42,211 nt of DNA from Zavarzinella formosa DSM 19928 (GCF_000255705.1 NZ_JH636448.1:45550-87760), one strand, 5' to 3'; counted from the stretch's first letter, positions 8,573-19,259 are shown. Numbers and translations: made by a program. Notes: generated by a model from the letters alone, not told the origin.

Positions 8573-11500
8573 TCACAAGCTGCTTTGGAGCTCACCAACT
8601 TGAAGATCCTTCAGCAAGTCGCCTGTTGAGAAGACGAACCAGTCGAGACCGGCCTCGCCAAACAACTGATCGGCAACGCCGTCTTTGTTGACGGTCGTGC
8701 TGTTTAAGAATGTGGGGCTGTTGGCCCCATCGACCAGGGAACCGATCAACCGACGCTGCCGTGTCAGGTAATCTTCACTGGTGTTCCCCCACTCGGCCAT
8801 CAGTTGCAACAGACCAGCCTGATTGGTTTCCAAGGGCGAACTGTCGGCAACCAAGATGTCGTCGCCGGCCCCGCCCATCAGCGTGTCCCTTCCCAACCCG
8901 CCCAGCAGGATGTCGCGTCCGCTGCCTCCCGTAATCTTGTCGTTGCCGGCCCCGCCCACCACGACATTGTTGGCGCTGCTACCCGTGAGGGTGATCGTGT
9001 CGTTGCCGACATCGCCATCGATTACCATCGGAACTGCCATCTGCACCCCTGCCAGGGCACCGGCACCCGGCTCCAGTTTGATCGTGTCGTTGCCCGCCAG
9101 TCCGTAGATCAAGATCTTGCCTGTGGGAGTGAACGGTCCCAAGGGCAGCGCCGTGGCGCTTGTGCCGAAAAAGACCAAGACCTGAGTGCCGTCGACATTG
9201 GCCGGCCGGATCCGAATGGTATCGGCGCCGGCCGTCCCGCCGATAACCAAGTCGCCGCCCGGCTCTTGGAAGGCAGACTTGTAAGGCAGGGCTCGCGTCT
9301 GCACCGTGCCTTGGATCAGCGGTGAAGCCGCGGTGTTCTGGACGGTGATGATCTGCACACCCGGAGTGGTCGGCGTGATTGTGAAGACTTTCTTGCCCCC
9401 GTCCTTGGCGACAAAGGTGTAGCCGGCTGGCAGGGTGGCCGGGCCGTCGCTGGTCAGCCGCACGGTGCCGGTGTAGCCCTTGACCACGTTGTCGAAGGCA
9501 TCCAGGGCGGTGACCGTGACTTTATAGGGCTTGTCACCGGTAGTCAGAGGTGTCCCGATGACAGAGAAGCGGGCGGGCGTGGCCTGGGGGTTGACCGTCA
9601 GCGCAGCGGTCACGCCTTTGATGGTGCCTTTGCCCAAATCCGCCACCGTGACCGCGTATCTGCCAGCGGTCTTGTATTGAACGGTGAAACTGCCAATGCC
9701 GTTGGTCAAAGCCAGACTCCCTGGCAACACGGCTTGCTTGTCGGTGCTGCCCAACTTGACCATGCCGTCATAATCCACGACCTGATTGGCAGCGGTGACC
9801 GCCCGGACGTTGTAGGTAATTGTGGTGCCTGCGGTGATGGGCGAGGCAGGCGAACCGATCGCAGGGGTCACCAGGAATTTCTTGATCGTGCCCAGAACGT
9901 CGAAGGCGGGGGACACGATCCCCGGCAGCGTGGCGGTCGATACCAAGAATGTGTAGCCCGTGCCCGCCTTGCTGACCGTCAGATTGGAGAGCGTGGCCAT
10001 GCCGTTGACCAGGTTCACGCTGGTGGTCCCACCCAGCGTTGCTGCGGACGGATTGTTGAGGAGACGAACGGATGCCTTCTCGCTGACATTAACGGGATTG
10101 TTGAAGGCATCGCGCACCTGGAGTATCAAGGCCGGGGCCAGCGGCACGCCGACGATGCCGGCGACCGGCATTTGCACGAAGGCAATCTGGGTCGCCGCGC
10201 CCGCGGCGATCATCACGGCGGACGTCGTGGTCAGGGTCGGGTCGCCTTGGACAGTGGCGGTGATTGTCTGGTTGCCGGCAGTCTTGAGGGTAGTCTGGAA
10301 CGTGCCGACGCCGTGGTTAAAGATCACACTGTCCAAGGCCGCCTGAGTGTCACTGCTGGTCAGGGTAATCGGTCCGTTGTAGCCAGTCACCACGTCGCCG
10401 TTGATGTCGCGGGCGGTGAAAGTAACTTGGAACGGGACGCCTGCGGGGCTGCTGGCGGGGGCCGACAGGGTCAGATGAGTGACCGGGGCGTTGACCGTGA
10501 TGGACTTCGTGTCCGTATCCGTCTTCAAACCACCGATTCCGACGTTGCCCAGATCGTTGGTGACCATGGTCAACGTGGCGGTGGCGGAAGCGGCGGGCGA
10601 CTGGTAGCACACGCCAGCGGCGAGAGAAGCATTGATCTGGCCGACGGTGCCGGTGAGGGTGAGCACGCTGCTGGCATTGGGATCATTCGTGATCACCGAT
10701 AGCTTGCCGGTGGTGACGCTGAGGACCACCACAAATGTCCCGGTGTTGGTGTCCACATCCGGGTCACTGATCGAGAGGCCGGAGATCAGCAGTTCCTGGC
10801 CGATGTTAACCGACAGCGTCGCCGCCGGAAGGGTGTTGACCGGGGCGTCGTTGACGGCGTTGACCGTGATCGTCACCGTGGCCAGATTCGACAAACTCAT
10901 CCCATCAGTGGCCTTGTAGGTGAATCCGGTCGATCCATTAAAGTTGGAGTTGGGTGTGAAACTGAACGAACCGTTGCTGTTGACGGTCAGTTTGCCTCCC
11001 GTGATGGTGATCTCATTGCCTACGTTGCCTGCCAGCCCGTTGATCTCCCCGACGGTGAGGGCGGGGCTATCGATGTCGTTGTCGTTGGTCAGCACATTGC
11101 CGGAGATAATACCCTCGTCTTCGTTACCGCTGGCAGTGTCGTCACTGGCCACTGGTGCGTCGTTGACGGGGTTGACGGTAACAGTGAAGGCGCTATCCAC
11201 AAACACGCCGGCCACGTCTGTCGCACGGATGGTGATGTCGGCTGAGCCGAAAGCATTAGGCGAGTAGCCGAGGGTCAACTCGTTGGTGGATGCATTGATC
11301 GATACTGAGGCGAACATCGCAGCGTTCGTGTTTGAGTGGACAGTGTAGATTAGGCCGGCTGCGCCATCTTCTGTGTCCGCAAAGGCGGTCCGCAGATCAA
11401 TCACCGAGTCGGGGGCATCCTCATCAACCGTCACGTTGGCAATGCCCGTGGTTGTCGGCGGATCGTTGACGTTGACCAAAGTTAGTTGGAAGTCGTCGAA

Positions 11501-14425
11501 AACGTTGCCGCCTCTGCCATCGTCGGCGGTCACGCGGACCTGCAATGGCGTGACATCGCTGGGGCTCGGGTTGCCGCTAAAAGTACGGGTGGCGGGTGTG
11601 AAAGTCAGCCACGCCGGCAGCGGGTTGCCGTCTGCCAGGGTGGCGTTGTAACTGAGCACGTCGCCAGCGTCCGCGTCGGCGAACGTATTGGCCGCGAACT
11701 GAAATGCTTTCGGGCCCGGACCGGAGAACGTCTGATCGGGGATCGTGTTGGCCACCGTCGGCGCGTCGTTGACATTGGTCAGGGTCAGTTGGAAGTCGGC
11801 GGATACGTTGCCGCCGTTCCCGTCGTCGGCGGTCACGCGAATCTGCAAGGGGCTGGTGTCAGAAGAGCCGGGGTTGCCACTGAAGGTGCGCGTGGCTGGC
11901 GTGAAGGTCAGCCATGCCGGCAGCGGAGCCCCCCCCATCAGGGTGGCGCTGATGGCAAGCGAGTCCCCGGCGTCCCCGTCGGCGAAGGTGTCGGCCGCGA
12001 ACTGGAACGCGTGCGCGCCTGGGCCGGTGAACGTCTGGCTGGGGATCGTATTGGCAACCGTGGGCGTGTCGTTGACATTGACCAGCGTTAACTGGAAGTC
12101 TTCGGTGTCCGTGCCGCCGTTGCTGTCGTCTGCCTTCACGCGGATTTGCAACGGGCTATTGTCGGTGACTCCCGGGTTGCCGCTGAAGGTGCGCGTGGCG
12201 GGGGTGAAAGTCAGCCACGCCGGCAGCGGGGCGCCGTCCACCAGGGTGGCGCTGTAACTGAGCACGTCGCCGGCGTCGGCGTCGGCGAACGTATTGGCCG
12301 CGAACTGAAATGACTTCGAGCCCGAGCCGGTAAAGGTCTGGTCGGGGATGGCGTTAACCACCGTGGGCGTGTCGTTGACGTTGGTCAGCGTCAGTTGGAA
12401 GTCGTCGAACACGCTGCCGCCGTTGCCGTCGTCAGTGGTCACTCGGATTTGCAACGGCGTGATGTCTCCGGCGCTGGGGTTGCCGCTGAAGGTGCGCGTG
12501 GCCGGTGTGAAAGTCAGCCACGCAGGCAGCGGGGCGCCGTCCGCCAGGGTGGCGCTGTAAGTGAGCGTCTCGTTCCCGTCGGCGTCGTTGAAGGTGTCGG
12601 ACGCGAATTGAAATGTCTGCGGACCCGGGCCGGTGAACGTCTGGTCCGGGATGGCGTTGGCCACCGTCGGCGGGTTGTTCACTGTCGCCGTCACCGTTGT
12701 GTCGTCTTGGAAGGGAGTGACGAGAGCGTTGCCGGCGAGGTCTTTGACTGCCGCCCCGCCGGGAATCCGAAGGATGAGGGTGCCGGCCGTGGTCGGGGTC
12801 ACCTCTACGGTGTACGTGCCCGCGGAGACTTCGGTGATGGCCCCGATGGATATTGACGCAGTGCCCGCGTTATCCAAGTCGGCGGCCGTGAAGCTACCTC
12901 TGGCGAGCGGCTCGCTAAATTTCACCGTGTACTTCAGCTTCGTGTTCTCCACGACCGTGTCGTCGTCGTCCCCGTCGTCAATGGAAATCACTGTCGGCGG
13001 GGTGACGTCCTCCATGGCCACGTTGTCCAAGGCAAAATAGGACGGCGTGTTCAAGCCAAAGGCGCCGACGTCTGAACCAGCGATCGAGAACTCCAGGCTT
13101 GCCGCATTGCCAAGACTGGAGACGTCGACCGGAGTCCATTTGTCGACGATGTAGTCAAGCGAGTTGTCGGCGAATCGATAATCGGCGAGGTAGAAATCCA
13201 GAGTCCCGATGGCGGCCCCGCCGGAGTCCTTGCCCGTGATCGTGAGCAAAAGGAAGTCGGGGTCGTTGCCGGTCGCCCCGCCGAACTTCTTGGCGAACTG
13301 ATCGCCGTTGCGCATGGAAAGGGCGTCGTAGGTGGTGTTGGAGATCCATAGTGTCTGGAAATTCAAGCCCTCCGTCGCGGCCGTGCGTTCAATGGTCGGC
13401 GGGGGGGAGCTGCCAGACACGTCGTCGAAGGCAACCGCGTAAGTGCGTGAGTTCGCCGCCCCCGAGCCGGGGTATGCGCTGAATTGGTTGCCGAAGCCAG
13501 CCGTCGTCGTGTCAGTGGTGTTCGAGTACGCCCAGCCGCTCCAACTGCCGTAGTCCAGTGAGTAATTGTTGTTAAACCGGAGACCGCCGCTCTGGAACTC
13601 ACCGGAGACGACCTGATCGCCGAAGGGCCCGGTCCCTTGCGTGCCGCTCGGGTCGGGGCCGTTGAAATAGCTCTTGTCCGCAAGCCCCGCCCCGACGTCC
13701 TCAAAGTGCGCCGTTTGCGGGCGATAGTTCAGCACCCCAATGGCCTCCAAGTCTATGCCGCCGCTGCCCGAGGTCGGGTAGGGATCGTAGATCGGATGGC
13801 CGCTTGTGTCCAGGACGCTGCCGTTGCCGGTGATGTCCACGATTCGAACGTACTTCACCGAATTGACATCCAGCAAAGGATCCACGCCATCAAGTTCCTC
13901 CAGGTCGAACGGGGTGCCGTACCCAACCCGGTATTTGCCGATGTAGCCGTCGATGTTCGTCGGATCGACAGCGCCGAAACCACCGACGGGGTTTGGCGTG
14001 AGCGAATGGTTGGGGAAGCGGACGAAGTGACTACCGTCGGAGGAGACCTCCACGAATCCCAGTTCCAAGAACGTGTCGTTAAAACTATTCTCGAACGTGG
14101 CGAAGTCCGCGCCGGGGCCGTTGGCGATCGGCCTGTCGAACGTCAAAGTGATCGTCCCGCCGTCTCCCAGTGAAACGATGTCGGTGGTCGACCCGGTGGC
14201 CTTGCCCAGAGCCTTCAGCGGCGTCTGGAAGGAGGCACTCACATTGGGGCCGACCACATAGTTTTGATATCCCGTCGCCCAGCCCACGAAGGCGGTGTCA
14301 TCTTTGGAGAGGGCCGTGGAACCGGGTAGCCCGGCGGCGGGCGCATAAGGGCCTGTCAACACCGTGCGGTCTTCCAGGGTATCCAGCCGGAGCAGCGTCC
14401 GGACAGACTTGATCTTCTTTCGCAT
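8573..14425 (-). CDS. Giant multidomain surface protein (DUF4465-like, Ig/cadherin-like, RTX calcium-binding)
   Basis: The 1950-residue product starts [20 protein letters not shown] followed by TVL, the LEDRxVP-like N-terminus of exported planctomycete surface proteins. Residues about 25-240 resemble a planctomycete surface-protein domain with [20 protein letters not shown]. Residues about 243-471 look like DUF4465 ([27 protein letters not shown]). Four tandem 101-residue putative-Ig (He_PIG) repeats occupy about 588-991, each with [18 protein letters not shown]. Cadherin-like/VCBS-type segments follow ([28 protein letters not shown]), then bacterial Ig-like domains to about 1750. Near the C-terminus, GG-x-GxD nonapeptides ([20 protein letters not shown]) form an RTX calcium-binding block. 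An adhesin or S-layer-associated role is likely but unproven. The gene sits 93 bases downstream of a DUF1559 gene with a cobalamin riboswitch in front, so both may share a transcript. Confidence 0.9.
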   Translation of the reverse strand: MRKKIKSVRTLLRLDTLEDRTVLTGPYAPAAGLPGSTALSKDDTAFVGWATGYQNYVVGPNVSASFQTPLKALGKATGSTTDIVSLGDGGTITLTFDRPIANGPGADFATFENSFNDTFLELGFVEVSSDGSHFVRFPNHSLTPNPVGGFGAVDPTNIDGYIGKYRVGYGTPFDLEELDGVDPLLDVNSVKYVRIVDITGNGSVLDTSGHPIYDPYPTSGSGGIDLEAIGVLNYRPQTAHFEDVGAGLADKSYFNGPDPSGTQGTGPFGDQVVSGEFQSGGLRFNNNYSLDYGSWSGWAYSNTTDTTTAGFGNQFSAYPGSGAANSRTYAVAFDDVSGSSPPPTIERTAATEGLNFQTLWISNTTYDALSMRNGDQFAKKFGGATGNDPDFLLLTITGKDSGGAAIGTLDFYLADYRFADNSLDYIVDKWTPVDVSSLGNAASLEFSIAGSDVGAFGLNTPSYFALDNVAMEDVTPPTVISIDDGDDDDTVVENTKLKYTVKFSEPLARGSFTAADLDNAGTASISIGAITEVSAGTYTVEVTPTTAGTLILRIPGGAAVKDLAGNALVTPFQDDTTVTATVNNPPTVANAIPDQTFTGPGPQTFQFASDTFNDADGNETLTYSATLADGAPLPAWLTFTPATRTFSGNPSAGDITPLQIRVTTDDGNGGSVFDDFQLTLTNVNDTPTVVNAIPDQTFTGSGSKSFQFAANTFADADAGDVLSYSATLVDGAPLPAWLTFTPATRTFSGNPGVTDNSPLQIRVKADDSNGGTDTEDFQLTLVNVNDTPTVANTIPSQTFTGPGAHAFQFAADTFADGDAGDSLAISATLMGGAPLPAWLTFTPATRTFSGNPGSSDTSPLQIRVTADDGNGGNVSADFQLTLTNVNDAPTVANTIPDQTFSGPGPKAFQFAANTFADADAGDVLSYNATLADGNPLPAWLTFTPATRTFSGNPSPSDVTPLQVRVTADDGRGGNVFDDFQLTLVNVNDPPTTTGIANVTVDEDAPDSVIDLRTAFADTEDGAAGLIYTVHSNTNAAMFASVSINASTNELTLGYSPNAFGSADITIRATDVAGVFVDSAFTVTVNPVNDAPVASDDTASGNEDEGIISGNVLTNDNDIDSPALTVGEINGLAGNVGNEITITGGKLTVNSNGSFSFTPNSNFNGSTGFTYKATDGMSLSNLATVTITVNAVNDAPVNTLPAATLSVNIGQELLISGLSISDPDVDTNTGTFVVVLSVTTGKLSVITNDPNASSVLTLTGTVGQINASLAAGVCYQSPAASATATLTMVTNDLGNVGIGGLKTDTDTKSITVNAPVTHLTLSAPASSPAGVPFQVTFTARDINGDVVTGYNGPITLTSSDTQAALDSVIFNHGVGTFQTTLKTAGNQTITATVQGDPTLTTTSAVMIAAGAATQIAFVQMPVAGIVGVPLAPALILQVRDAFNNPVNVSEKASVRLLNNPSAATLGGTTSVNLVNGMATLSNLTVSKAGTGYTFLVSTATLPGIVSPAFDVLGTIKKFLVTPAIGSPASPITAGTTITYNVRAVTAANQVVDYDGMVKLGSTDKQAVLPGSLALTNGIGSFTVQYKTAGRYAVTVADLGKGTIKGVTAALTVNPQATPARFSVIGTPLTTGDKPYKVTVTALDAFDNVVKGYTGTVRLTSDGPATLPAGYTFVAKDGGKKVFTITPTTPGVQIITVQNTAASPLIQGTVQTRALPYKSAFQEPGGDLVIGGTAGADTIRIRPANVDGTQVLVFFGTSATALPLGPFTPTGKILIYGLAGNDTIKLEPGAGALAGVQMAVPMVIDGDVGNDTITLTGSSANNVVVGGAGNDKITGGSGRDILLGGLGRDTLMGGAGDDILVADSSPLETNQAGLLQLMAEWGNTSEDYLTRQRRLIGSLVDGANSPTFLNSTTVNKDGVADQLFGEAGLDWFVFSTGDLLKDLQVGELQSSL
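11455..12670 (-). repeat. Four tandem ~303-bp coding repeats (He_PIG units)
   Basis: Landmark sequences (TCGTTGACRTTG on the plus strand) recur at about 11463, 11768, 12071 and 12374, a period of about 303 bases or 101 codons. The units are similar at the DNA level as well as the protein level, for example repeated AAAGTCAGCCACGCCGGCAG-like blocks. This points to recent unequal crossing-over and suggests that repeat number may vary between strains. Confidence 0.8.
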
Positions 14426-14518
14426 TGCGTTGTCCTTCGTTTGTTTGGTTAGGGTGAAAACAACTGCCTCGCCTTGCGGCGGGGCAAATCAATGGTCGCG
14501 TTTTTGAATGAGTGGAGG

Positions 14519-15499
14519 TCAATATGGGTCGGTGACGACTTCTCCACCGTCCCGAGTGCTCAGGGCGGTCAAGGTCTGGGGAGAAAGCCCGTCGGTGAGA
14601 AATCGGACGGAGCCGTCAACGAACAAGGCGTTGGCTCCGCCGGAGTGATCACTGGAGATGCCCCAAGTCCCCCCCTGTCCCTTGCCCGGCCCTCGGTTGC
14701 TGACCGGCAAGTTGGAGCCGTCTGGGAACACGGAGTCGGGCGCGCCGTTGTACCCCCGGAGGGTGTTGATCGAAAATGCCGCCTGGTTGTAATGTGGCCG
14801 GCCGTGGATCCACACACCTCGCCCGAAATTCACCGTCTCCACCACATCAATGGTCTGGGAGGTGCCGTCGGTGAAGTCGCCGATGCGGAGAGCTTGCCGC
14901 TCGGCGAATCCCCCGTGGTCCAGCAGTTGACTCTGGGCAGGAGCTTCTGTGTACAACCGGTTGGAGCCGTTGAGCCCGTTATAGTCGATCACCGCCAGCT
15001 CAAGTGTCGGGTCGCTGGTCGGCCGCGAGTGCGGAGCTTTCTTCACGCCGTAAATGTGCCGTGCCGAGGGGCAGAGGTAGAGCGAGACCTGTGTCTGACC
15101 CACCGAGCGATTGGGCTCCTCGTCGATGGCGAGGTCCATCGCCAGTTGCCGGTAGAGGTTATCCTGCTCCATGTAGGGCAGAATCCTTGCGAACAGCCCC
15201 GGACGGTAGGGGCCGTTGTTGAGGGCATTGAGTGGGATGGCATCGGGAGGGGTGCCTTCGGCGTAGTCCTTCAAAGCCGTTCCGACCGGAAAGTAGTCTT
15301 GTGCGCCGTGGAAATTTTGCAGGGCCAGGCCAATTTGCTTGAGGTTATTCTGGCACTTCATCCGGTTCGCCGCTTCGCGGATCTTCTGAACGGCCGGCAG
15401 CAATAAGCCGATCAGAATCGCGATAATGGCGATGACAACCAGCAACTCGATTAACGTGAACGCACGGCGGGAATGTGAGACAAGGCCATCAGTCCGCAC
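14519..15499 (-). CDS. DUF1559 domain protein downstream of a cobalamin riboswitch
   Basis: The product has a short basic leader, then [40 protein letters not shown] and [20 protein letters not shown]. It ends with [20 protein letters not shown], the DUF1559 C-terminal motif. I chose GTG 15499 because AGGAG (15508-15512) lies 8 bases before it; the frame is open to a TTG at 15532 with no comparable site. The 326-residue length is normal for the family. The start lies about 95 bases from the expression-platform hairpin of the minus-strand cobalamin riboswitch with no gene in between, so it is the first gene of that transcript. Regulation of a DUF1559 gene by B12 is unexpected. The giant surface protein follows on the same strand. 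Confidence 0.9.
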   Translation of the reverse strand: MRTDGLVSHSRRAFTLIELLVVIAIIAILIGLLLPAVQKIREAANRMKCQNNLKQIGLALQNFHGAQDYFPVGTALKDYAEGTPPDAIPLNALNNGPYRPGLFARILPYMEQDNLYRQLAMDLAIDEEPNRSVGQTQVSLYLCPSARHIYGVKKAPHSRPTSDPTLELAVIDYNGLNGSNRLYTEAPAQSQLLDHGGFAERQALRIGDFTDGTSQTIDVVETVNFGRGVWIHGRPHYNQAAFSINTLRGYNGAPDSVFPDGSNLPVSNRGPGKGQGGTWGISSDHSGGANALFVDGSVRFLTDGLSPQTLTALSTRDGGEVVTDPY

Positions 15500-15592
15500 A
15501 GAAAAAGCTCCTATCTTTGCCGGGACGGGCAAGAAAGGTGCCGGACGGACCGTAATGAGAACAGAACAGACAGGGGTAGGGTTTTTAGACGT

Positions 15593-15820
15593 ACCTGCCT
15601 GTCCGGTCGCCTGGGTTCCGAGGCACCGAACACAAACCCGACAGGCAGGTCTTCTGACTCACGGCTGATAACGATTCCCGGACGGCCTTCCCGCGACTTG
15701 CGTCACAGTGGCAAAATGACCGGAATTCTCGCCGAATACAGTAGCGGCCCTGCGCCGGATTCTCACCGGCTTCCCTTTTCGTCCTCGGTACCCGGAAATG
15801 GGACGAGGAACCTGTCAGAC
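15593..15820 (-). promoter_or_regulatory. Cobalamin riboswitch (minus strand) with expression-platform hairpin
   Basis: Read on the minus strand, the element has GACAGGTT near its 5' end, the core AAAAGGGAAGCCGGTGAGAA followed by TCCGGCGCAGGGCCGCTACT, and the B12 box AGTCAGAAGACCTGCC. These are the conserved blocks of cobalamin aptamers. The B12-box strand ACCTGCCTGTC (15640-15650 on the plus strand) is complementary to GACAGGCAGGT read at 15593-15603, which gives an alternative hairpin that can exclude the aptamer fold: the expected switch. It points to the DUF1559 gene starting at 15499. Apart from about ten differences it is identical to the plus-strand copy at 15985-16204. Confidence 0.9.
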
Positions 15821-15946
15821 ACAATTAAGGTACTCCGGTGTGCGCGAGCGTCCAGTGTCAGCCTCGCTCCTGGCGAACTCAAACTAACCAATCGACAAGG
15901 CCAAACAGGGAATGGCCCTGCTGACGGAACAAAGACAGTCATTCGC

Positions 15947-15974
15947 TTGACATTCACGCATGGGTCGGTACATC
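15947..15974 (+). promoter_or_regulatory. Possible promoter of the metE leader
   Basis: A perfect TTGACA (15947-15952) is followed after 16 bases by TACATC, a weak -10 element. Transcription would begin close to the 5' edge of the metE riboswitch. The match at -10 is poor, so this is tentative. Confidence 0.4.
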
Positions 15975-15984
15975 TCCCATTGAA

Positions 15985-16204
15985 CCGACAGGTTCCCCGT
16001 GTGTGTCTCATCGCGGGGATTAAAAGGGAAGCCGGTGAGAATCCGGCGCAGGGCCGCTACTGTATTCGGCGAGAGGTCCGGGCATTCTGCCACTGCGACG
16101 CAAGTTGCGGGAAGGCCGTCCGGGAATCGTTATCAGCCGTGAGTCAGAAGACCTGCCTGTCGGGTTTTGTTCGGTGCCTCGTAACCAGGCGACCGGCAGG
16201 CAGG
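15985..16204 (+). promoter_or_regulatory. Cobalamin riboswitch of metE with expression-platform hairpin
   Basis: The aptamer spans about 15985-16163. CCGACAGGT at its start can pair with ACCTGCCTGTCGG at its end. The core AAAAGGGAAGCCGGTGAGAA, GGGCCGCTACTGT and the B12 box AGTCAGAAGACCTGCC (16142-16157) match the conserved cobalamin consensus. CCTGCCTGTCGG can instead pair with CCGGCAGGCAGG (16193-16204), forming a competing hairpin. Cobalamin riboswitches that repress metE when adenosyl- or methylcobalamin is abundant are well established. The distance to the metE start is long (about 345 bases) and contains a short ORF. Confidence 0.93.
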
Positions 16205-16297
16205 CGTTTCCAATCGCGTCATCGCGCAACATCTGTCCGTCGGCGACTGATTTTCGCAGGCACCCTTTCACCCGACCCGGCGAAAAGGAGTGTTTCT

Positions 16298-16387
16298 GTG
16301 TCCATCATCACGGTGGTTTTCCACCATCCTCATCCCCCTGATTGTCCCCGCCGTCAACAAACCGGTCGCATCTGCGGAGTCGATTAG
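16298..16387 (+). CDS. Possible 29-codon leader ORF between riboswitch and metE
   Basis: A GTG at 16298 has a strong AAAAGGAG (16283-16290) seven bases upstream and reads MSIITVVFHHPHPPDCPRRQ, then QTGRICGVD and a TAG. No family is recognised. It sits in the untranslated leader after the riboswitch hairpin and about 160 bases before metE. A ribosome-binding site this good in a leader suggests real translation, perhaps a leader peptide or a target of the switch. The evidence is only the Shine-Dalgarno sequence and position. Confidence 0.35.
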   Translation: MSIITVVFHHPHPPDCPRRQQTGRICGVD

Positions 16388-16550
16388 ACACCTCGGATTT
16401 GCCGTTCCGTGATCTGACCGCGGCGTCACGTTCCGGAGAATTCTCGCCATGCGAGCCACTCGCTTCATGTACGTGAGCAAAAAAGACGCGCATGAGCGCG
16501 CCGCCAAAAACAAGTTGCGCAAACACCAAACCAACAATCAGGGACAACGC

Positions 16551-18845
16551 ATGACCATCGCCTCCAATCTCGGATTTCCCCGCATGGGCCGGAATCGGGA
16601 ACTCAAGAAGGCTCTTGAACAATTCTGGGCGGGAAAGCTGCCCGCCGAACAACTCCGCTCCACCGCAAAACAGTTGCGCAAAGCGCACTGGGAGCTTCAG
16701 GAAGAAGCGGGGCTGGCTCAAATTCCATGCAACGACTTTACGCTGTACGACCACATGCTCGATACCGCGATCATGGCCGGGGTAATACCCGACCGTTTCG
16801 CGGACATTTCCGATCCGCTTGACCAATACTTCGCCATGGCCCGAGGCGGTAAGCCCCGCGACGGCAAGGCCGGACCGACCGCTTTGGAAATGACCAAGTG
16901 GTACGACACCAATTATCACTACCTTGTGCCGGAGTTCAAACGCAACCAGACCTTCCGATTGGACTCCCGAAAAGCCGTTGGAGAATTTCGGGAGGCGAAG
17001 AGCCTCGGCATCCCCGCCCGGCCGGTGCTGGTCGGCCCGGTGACTTTCCTGACACTCGGGAAAGCAAAAGAGCCTGGGTTCGAGCCACTTGAACTCCTCT
17101 CCTCGCTGCTGCCGGTTTACGAAGAGGTACTCCGCGAACTGGCTGCTGCGGGGGCCGAATGGGTGCAGATCGACGAGCCGTGCCTCGTCACCGATGTGGA
17201 CGAACGTGTACTGGAGGCGTTGGAACAATCTTTTGCCCGGCTGACGGCGTCTGCGCCATCGCTCAAGATTTTGCTCGCCACTTATTTTGGCCCGATCGGC
17301 GAAGCATTGCCGCGTGTCCTGAAGCTGCCCGTGCAGGCGGTGCATCTTGATCTGACTCGCGGCGAAGACCAACTGGATGCCGCGCTTGATGCCGTCCCGG
17401 CGGGGTTGACGCTGTCGCTCGGTTTGGTGGACGGCCGAAATGTCTGGAAGAGCGATCTCTGGTCGGCCGTCGGGCGTGCGGACAAGGCGGTGAAGCGCCT
17501 CGGCTTTGGCCGGGTGATGATCGCCCCGTCTTGTTCGCTGTTGCACTCACCCATCGATCTGGATGACGAAACAGCCCTTGATCCCGAGGTGAAAGAGTGG
17601 CTGGCCTTTGCCAGGCAAAAACTCGACGAAATCGTCTTGATTGCCAAGGCGGCCGGGGGCGAACGCACGCAGGTGGTCGCTCAACTGGACGCCAATCAGG
17701 CGGCAATCACCCGCCGGCGAAACTCTCCGCGAACCCACAATCCCGAGGTACGGGCGCGACTGGCCGCCGTCACTCCGGTCATCTTGGAGCGACGCTCCCC
17801 CTACGAACGCCGGAAGACCGCCCAACGGTCCAAGACCCCACTCCCGGCGTTTCCGACAACGACCATCGGGTCGTTTCCGCAAACCGAGGAGGTCCGCAAA
17901 GCCCGGGCCGCGAACAAGGCGGGAACCTTGTCCGCCGACGCCTACGACAAGTTCCTGAAGTCTGAAATCGAACAGGCGATCCGCTGGCAGGAACAGGTCG
18001 GTCTCGACGTGCTGGTCCACGGCGAGTTTGAGCGGAACGACATGGTCGAATACTTCGGCGAACAACTCAACGGGTTCGTTTTCACCGCCAACGGCTGGGT
18101 GCAGAGCTACGGCTCCCGCTGCGTGAAGCCGCCGATTATCTTCGGGGACGTGACCCGACGAGGACCGATGACCACAGCCTGGACCAAGTATGCCCAGTCC
18201 CTCACGGGCAAGCCGGTCAAGGGGATGCTGACCGGACCGGTGACGATCCTGCAATGGTCGTTTGTCCGCGACGACCAGCCTCGCCGCGACACCTGCTGGC
18301 AGATCGCCTGCGCGATTCGTGACGAAGTGGCCGATCTGGAGCATGGCGGGGCGGCCGTCATCCAGATCGACGAGCCGGCTTTGCGCGAGGGGCTGCCGTT
18401 GCGCCGGGCCGACTGGGCGCCATACCTCCGCTGGGCGGTGGACGCCTTCCGGCTGGCGGCGGGGGGCGCCAAGGACGAAACCCAGATTCACACGCACATG
18501 TGCTATTGCGAGTTCAACGACATCATCGACTCGATCGCAGCCCTGGACGCGGACGTGATTTCGTTGGAAACGTCGCGATCGCAGATGGAAATCCTTGGGG
18601 CATTCCGCGAGTTCCGGTATCCGAACGAAGTCGGGCCGGGGGTGTACGACATCCACTCGCCCCGGCTGCCGTCCCAAGCTGAAATCGAGCAACTGCTGGA
18701 CAAGGCGCTGGCGGTCTTGTCGCCGGATCAGGTGTGGGTGAACCCGGACTGCGGACTCAAGACCCGCCGTTGGGAAGAAGTGAAGCCCGCCTTGACCGCA
18801 ATGGTCGCGGCCGCCCGCAACCGAAGGGGCGGCGGATCCGCGTAA
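16551..18845 (+). CDS. metE: Cobalamin-independent methionine synthase (5-methyltetrahydropteroyltriglutamate-homocysteine methyltransferase)
   Basis: MetE transfers the methyl group of 5-methyl-THF (polyglutamate) directly to homocysteine, the last step of methionine synthesis, without B12. The 764-residue product starts MTIASNLGFPRMGRNRELKK, the canonical N-terminus, at ATG 16551; the frame extends upstream to 16449 but that part has no homology feature. Zinc ligands are visible: His649 and Cys651 in HTHMCYCEF, and Cys734 in NPDCGLKTR, all shifted by eight from E. coli His641, Cys643 and Cys726. Both the N-terminal duplicated barrel and the C-terminal catalytic barrel (TTIGSFPQTEEVRKAR) are complete. 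The upstream cobalamin riboswitch should repress it when B12 is available, implying that the organism also has a B12-dependent MetH elsewhere. Confidence 0.97.
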   Translation: MTIASNLGFPRMGRNRELKKALEQFWAGKLPAEQLRSTAKQLRKAHWELQEEAGLAQIPCNDFTLYDHMLDTAIMAGVIPDRFADISDPLDQYFAMARGGKPRDGKAGPTALEMTKWYDTNYHYLVPEFKRNQTFRLDSRKAVGEFREAKSLGIPARPVLVGPVTFLTLGKAKEPGFEPLELLSSLLPVYEEVLRELAAAGAEWVQIDEPCLVTDVDERVLEALEQSFARLTASAPSLKILLATYFGPIGEALPRVLKLPVQAVHLDLTRGEDQLDAALDAVPAGLTLSLGLVDGRNVWKSDLWSAVGRADKAVKRLGFGRVMIAPSCSLLHSPIDLDDETALDPEVKEWLAFARQKLDEIVLIAKAAGGERTQVVAQLDANQAAITRRRNSPRTHNPEVRARLAAVTPVILERRSPYERRKTAQRSKTPLPAFPTTTIGSFPQTEEVRKARAANKAGTLSADAYDKFLKSEIEQAIRWQEQVGLDVLVHGEFERNDMVEYFGEQLNGFVFTANGWVQSYGSRCVKPPIIFGDVTRRGPMTTAWTKYAQSLTGKPVKGMLTGPVTILQWSFVRDDQPRRDTCWQIACAIRDEVADLEHGGAAVIQIDEPALREGLPLRRADWAPYLRWAVDAFRLAAGGAKDETQIHTHMCYCEFNDIIDSIAALDADVISLETSRSQMEILGAFREFRYPNEVGPGVYDIHSPRLPSQAEIEQLLDKALAVLSPDQVWVNPDCGLKTRRWEEVKPALTAMVAAARNRRGGGSA

Positions 18846-18949
18846 TCGCGCCAACCGGCGCAACCCTTTCGATTTTGGGGAGGACTTTCCGCTTCGTGGC
18901 CCGTGGTAATTTGTCCGAGGGGCACGGCGCGTCAACAATCCTTGTTGTT

Positions 18950-19129
18950 GTCGGTTCGGCCCGTTCACGGGCCGATGAAAAGGGAACCCGGTGCGAATCC
19001 GGGACTGCCCCCGTAGCGGTATGTGGGAACGAACGCCGTCACACGCACTGGTCCTCTCCGGGCCGGGAAGCGACGGCCAGTAGGCGCGAGGTTTGCCCCG
19101 CCAGCCCACGAGTCCGAAGACCTGCCGAC
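18950..19129 (+). promoter_or_regulatory. Cobalamin riboswitch of nrdAB-metF
   Basis: The element begins GTCGGTTCGG and has the core GAAAAGGGAACCCGGTGCGA, TCCGGGACTGCCCCCGTAGC and the B12 box GAGTCCGAAGACCTGCCGAC (19110-19129). All conserved aptamer blocks are present, and the 5' GTCGG can pair with the terminal CCGAC to close P1. It is clearly divergent from the two copies at 15.6-16.2 kb. A later pairing GGGAAGGC (about 19169) with GCCTTCCC (about 19227) may form part of the expression platform. B12 riboswitches before class I ribonucleotide reductase genes are known in actinobacteria that also carry the B12-dependent class II enzyme. Confidence 0.93.
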
Positions 19130-19259
19130 GACCCGCGCGCCAGCGCGAGACAGACCAAAACCTTCGTGGGGAAGGCGGCGGAGTGCTTGCGTGTCGCGCT
19201 TCGGCGCGTCTGGTTCGCGCTGCCGTGCCTTCCCTGCCATTCGCCGCAGGGAGTTTTCA

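Noticed and set aside
11455-12670. Regular spacing considered as a CRISPR array
   Set aside because: The unit is about 303 bases, coding throughout and without short repeat-spacer structure; it is a protein domain repeat.
9677-12856. Several plus-strand frames of 150-340 codons opposite the giant surface protein
   Set aside because: They repeat with the same 303-base period as the surface protein array, so they are mirror images of it.
15698-16297. Upstream part of the 229-codon frame ending at 16387
   Set aside because: It runs through both riboswitches; only the last 29 codons have a credible start and ribosome-binding site.
16449-16550. 34-codon N-terminal extension of MetE
   Set aside because: MTIASNLGFPRMG matches the canonical start; the extension is basic, low-complexity and has no ribosome-binding site.
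16308-19109. Long minus-strand frames of 412 and 520 codons opposite metE
   Set aside because: They lie entirely antisense to an intact metE with all catalytic residues, have Arg/Pro/Gly-rich composition and no family resemblance; high-GC shadows.
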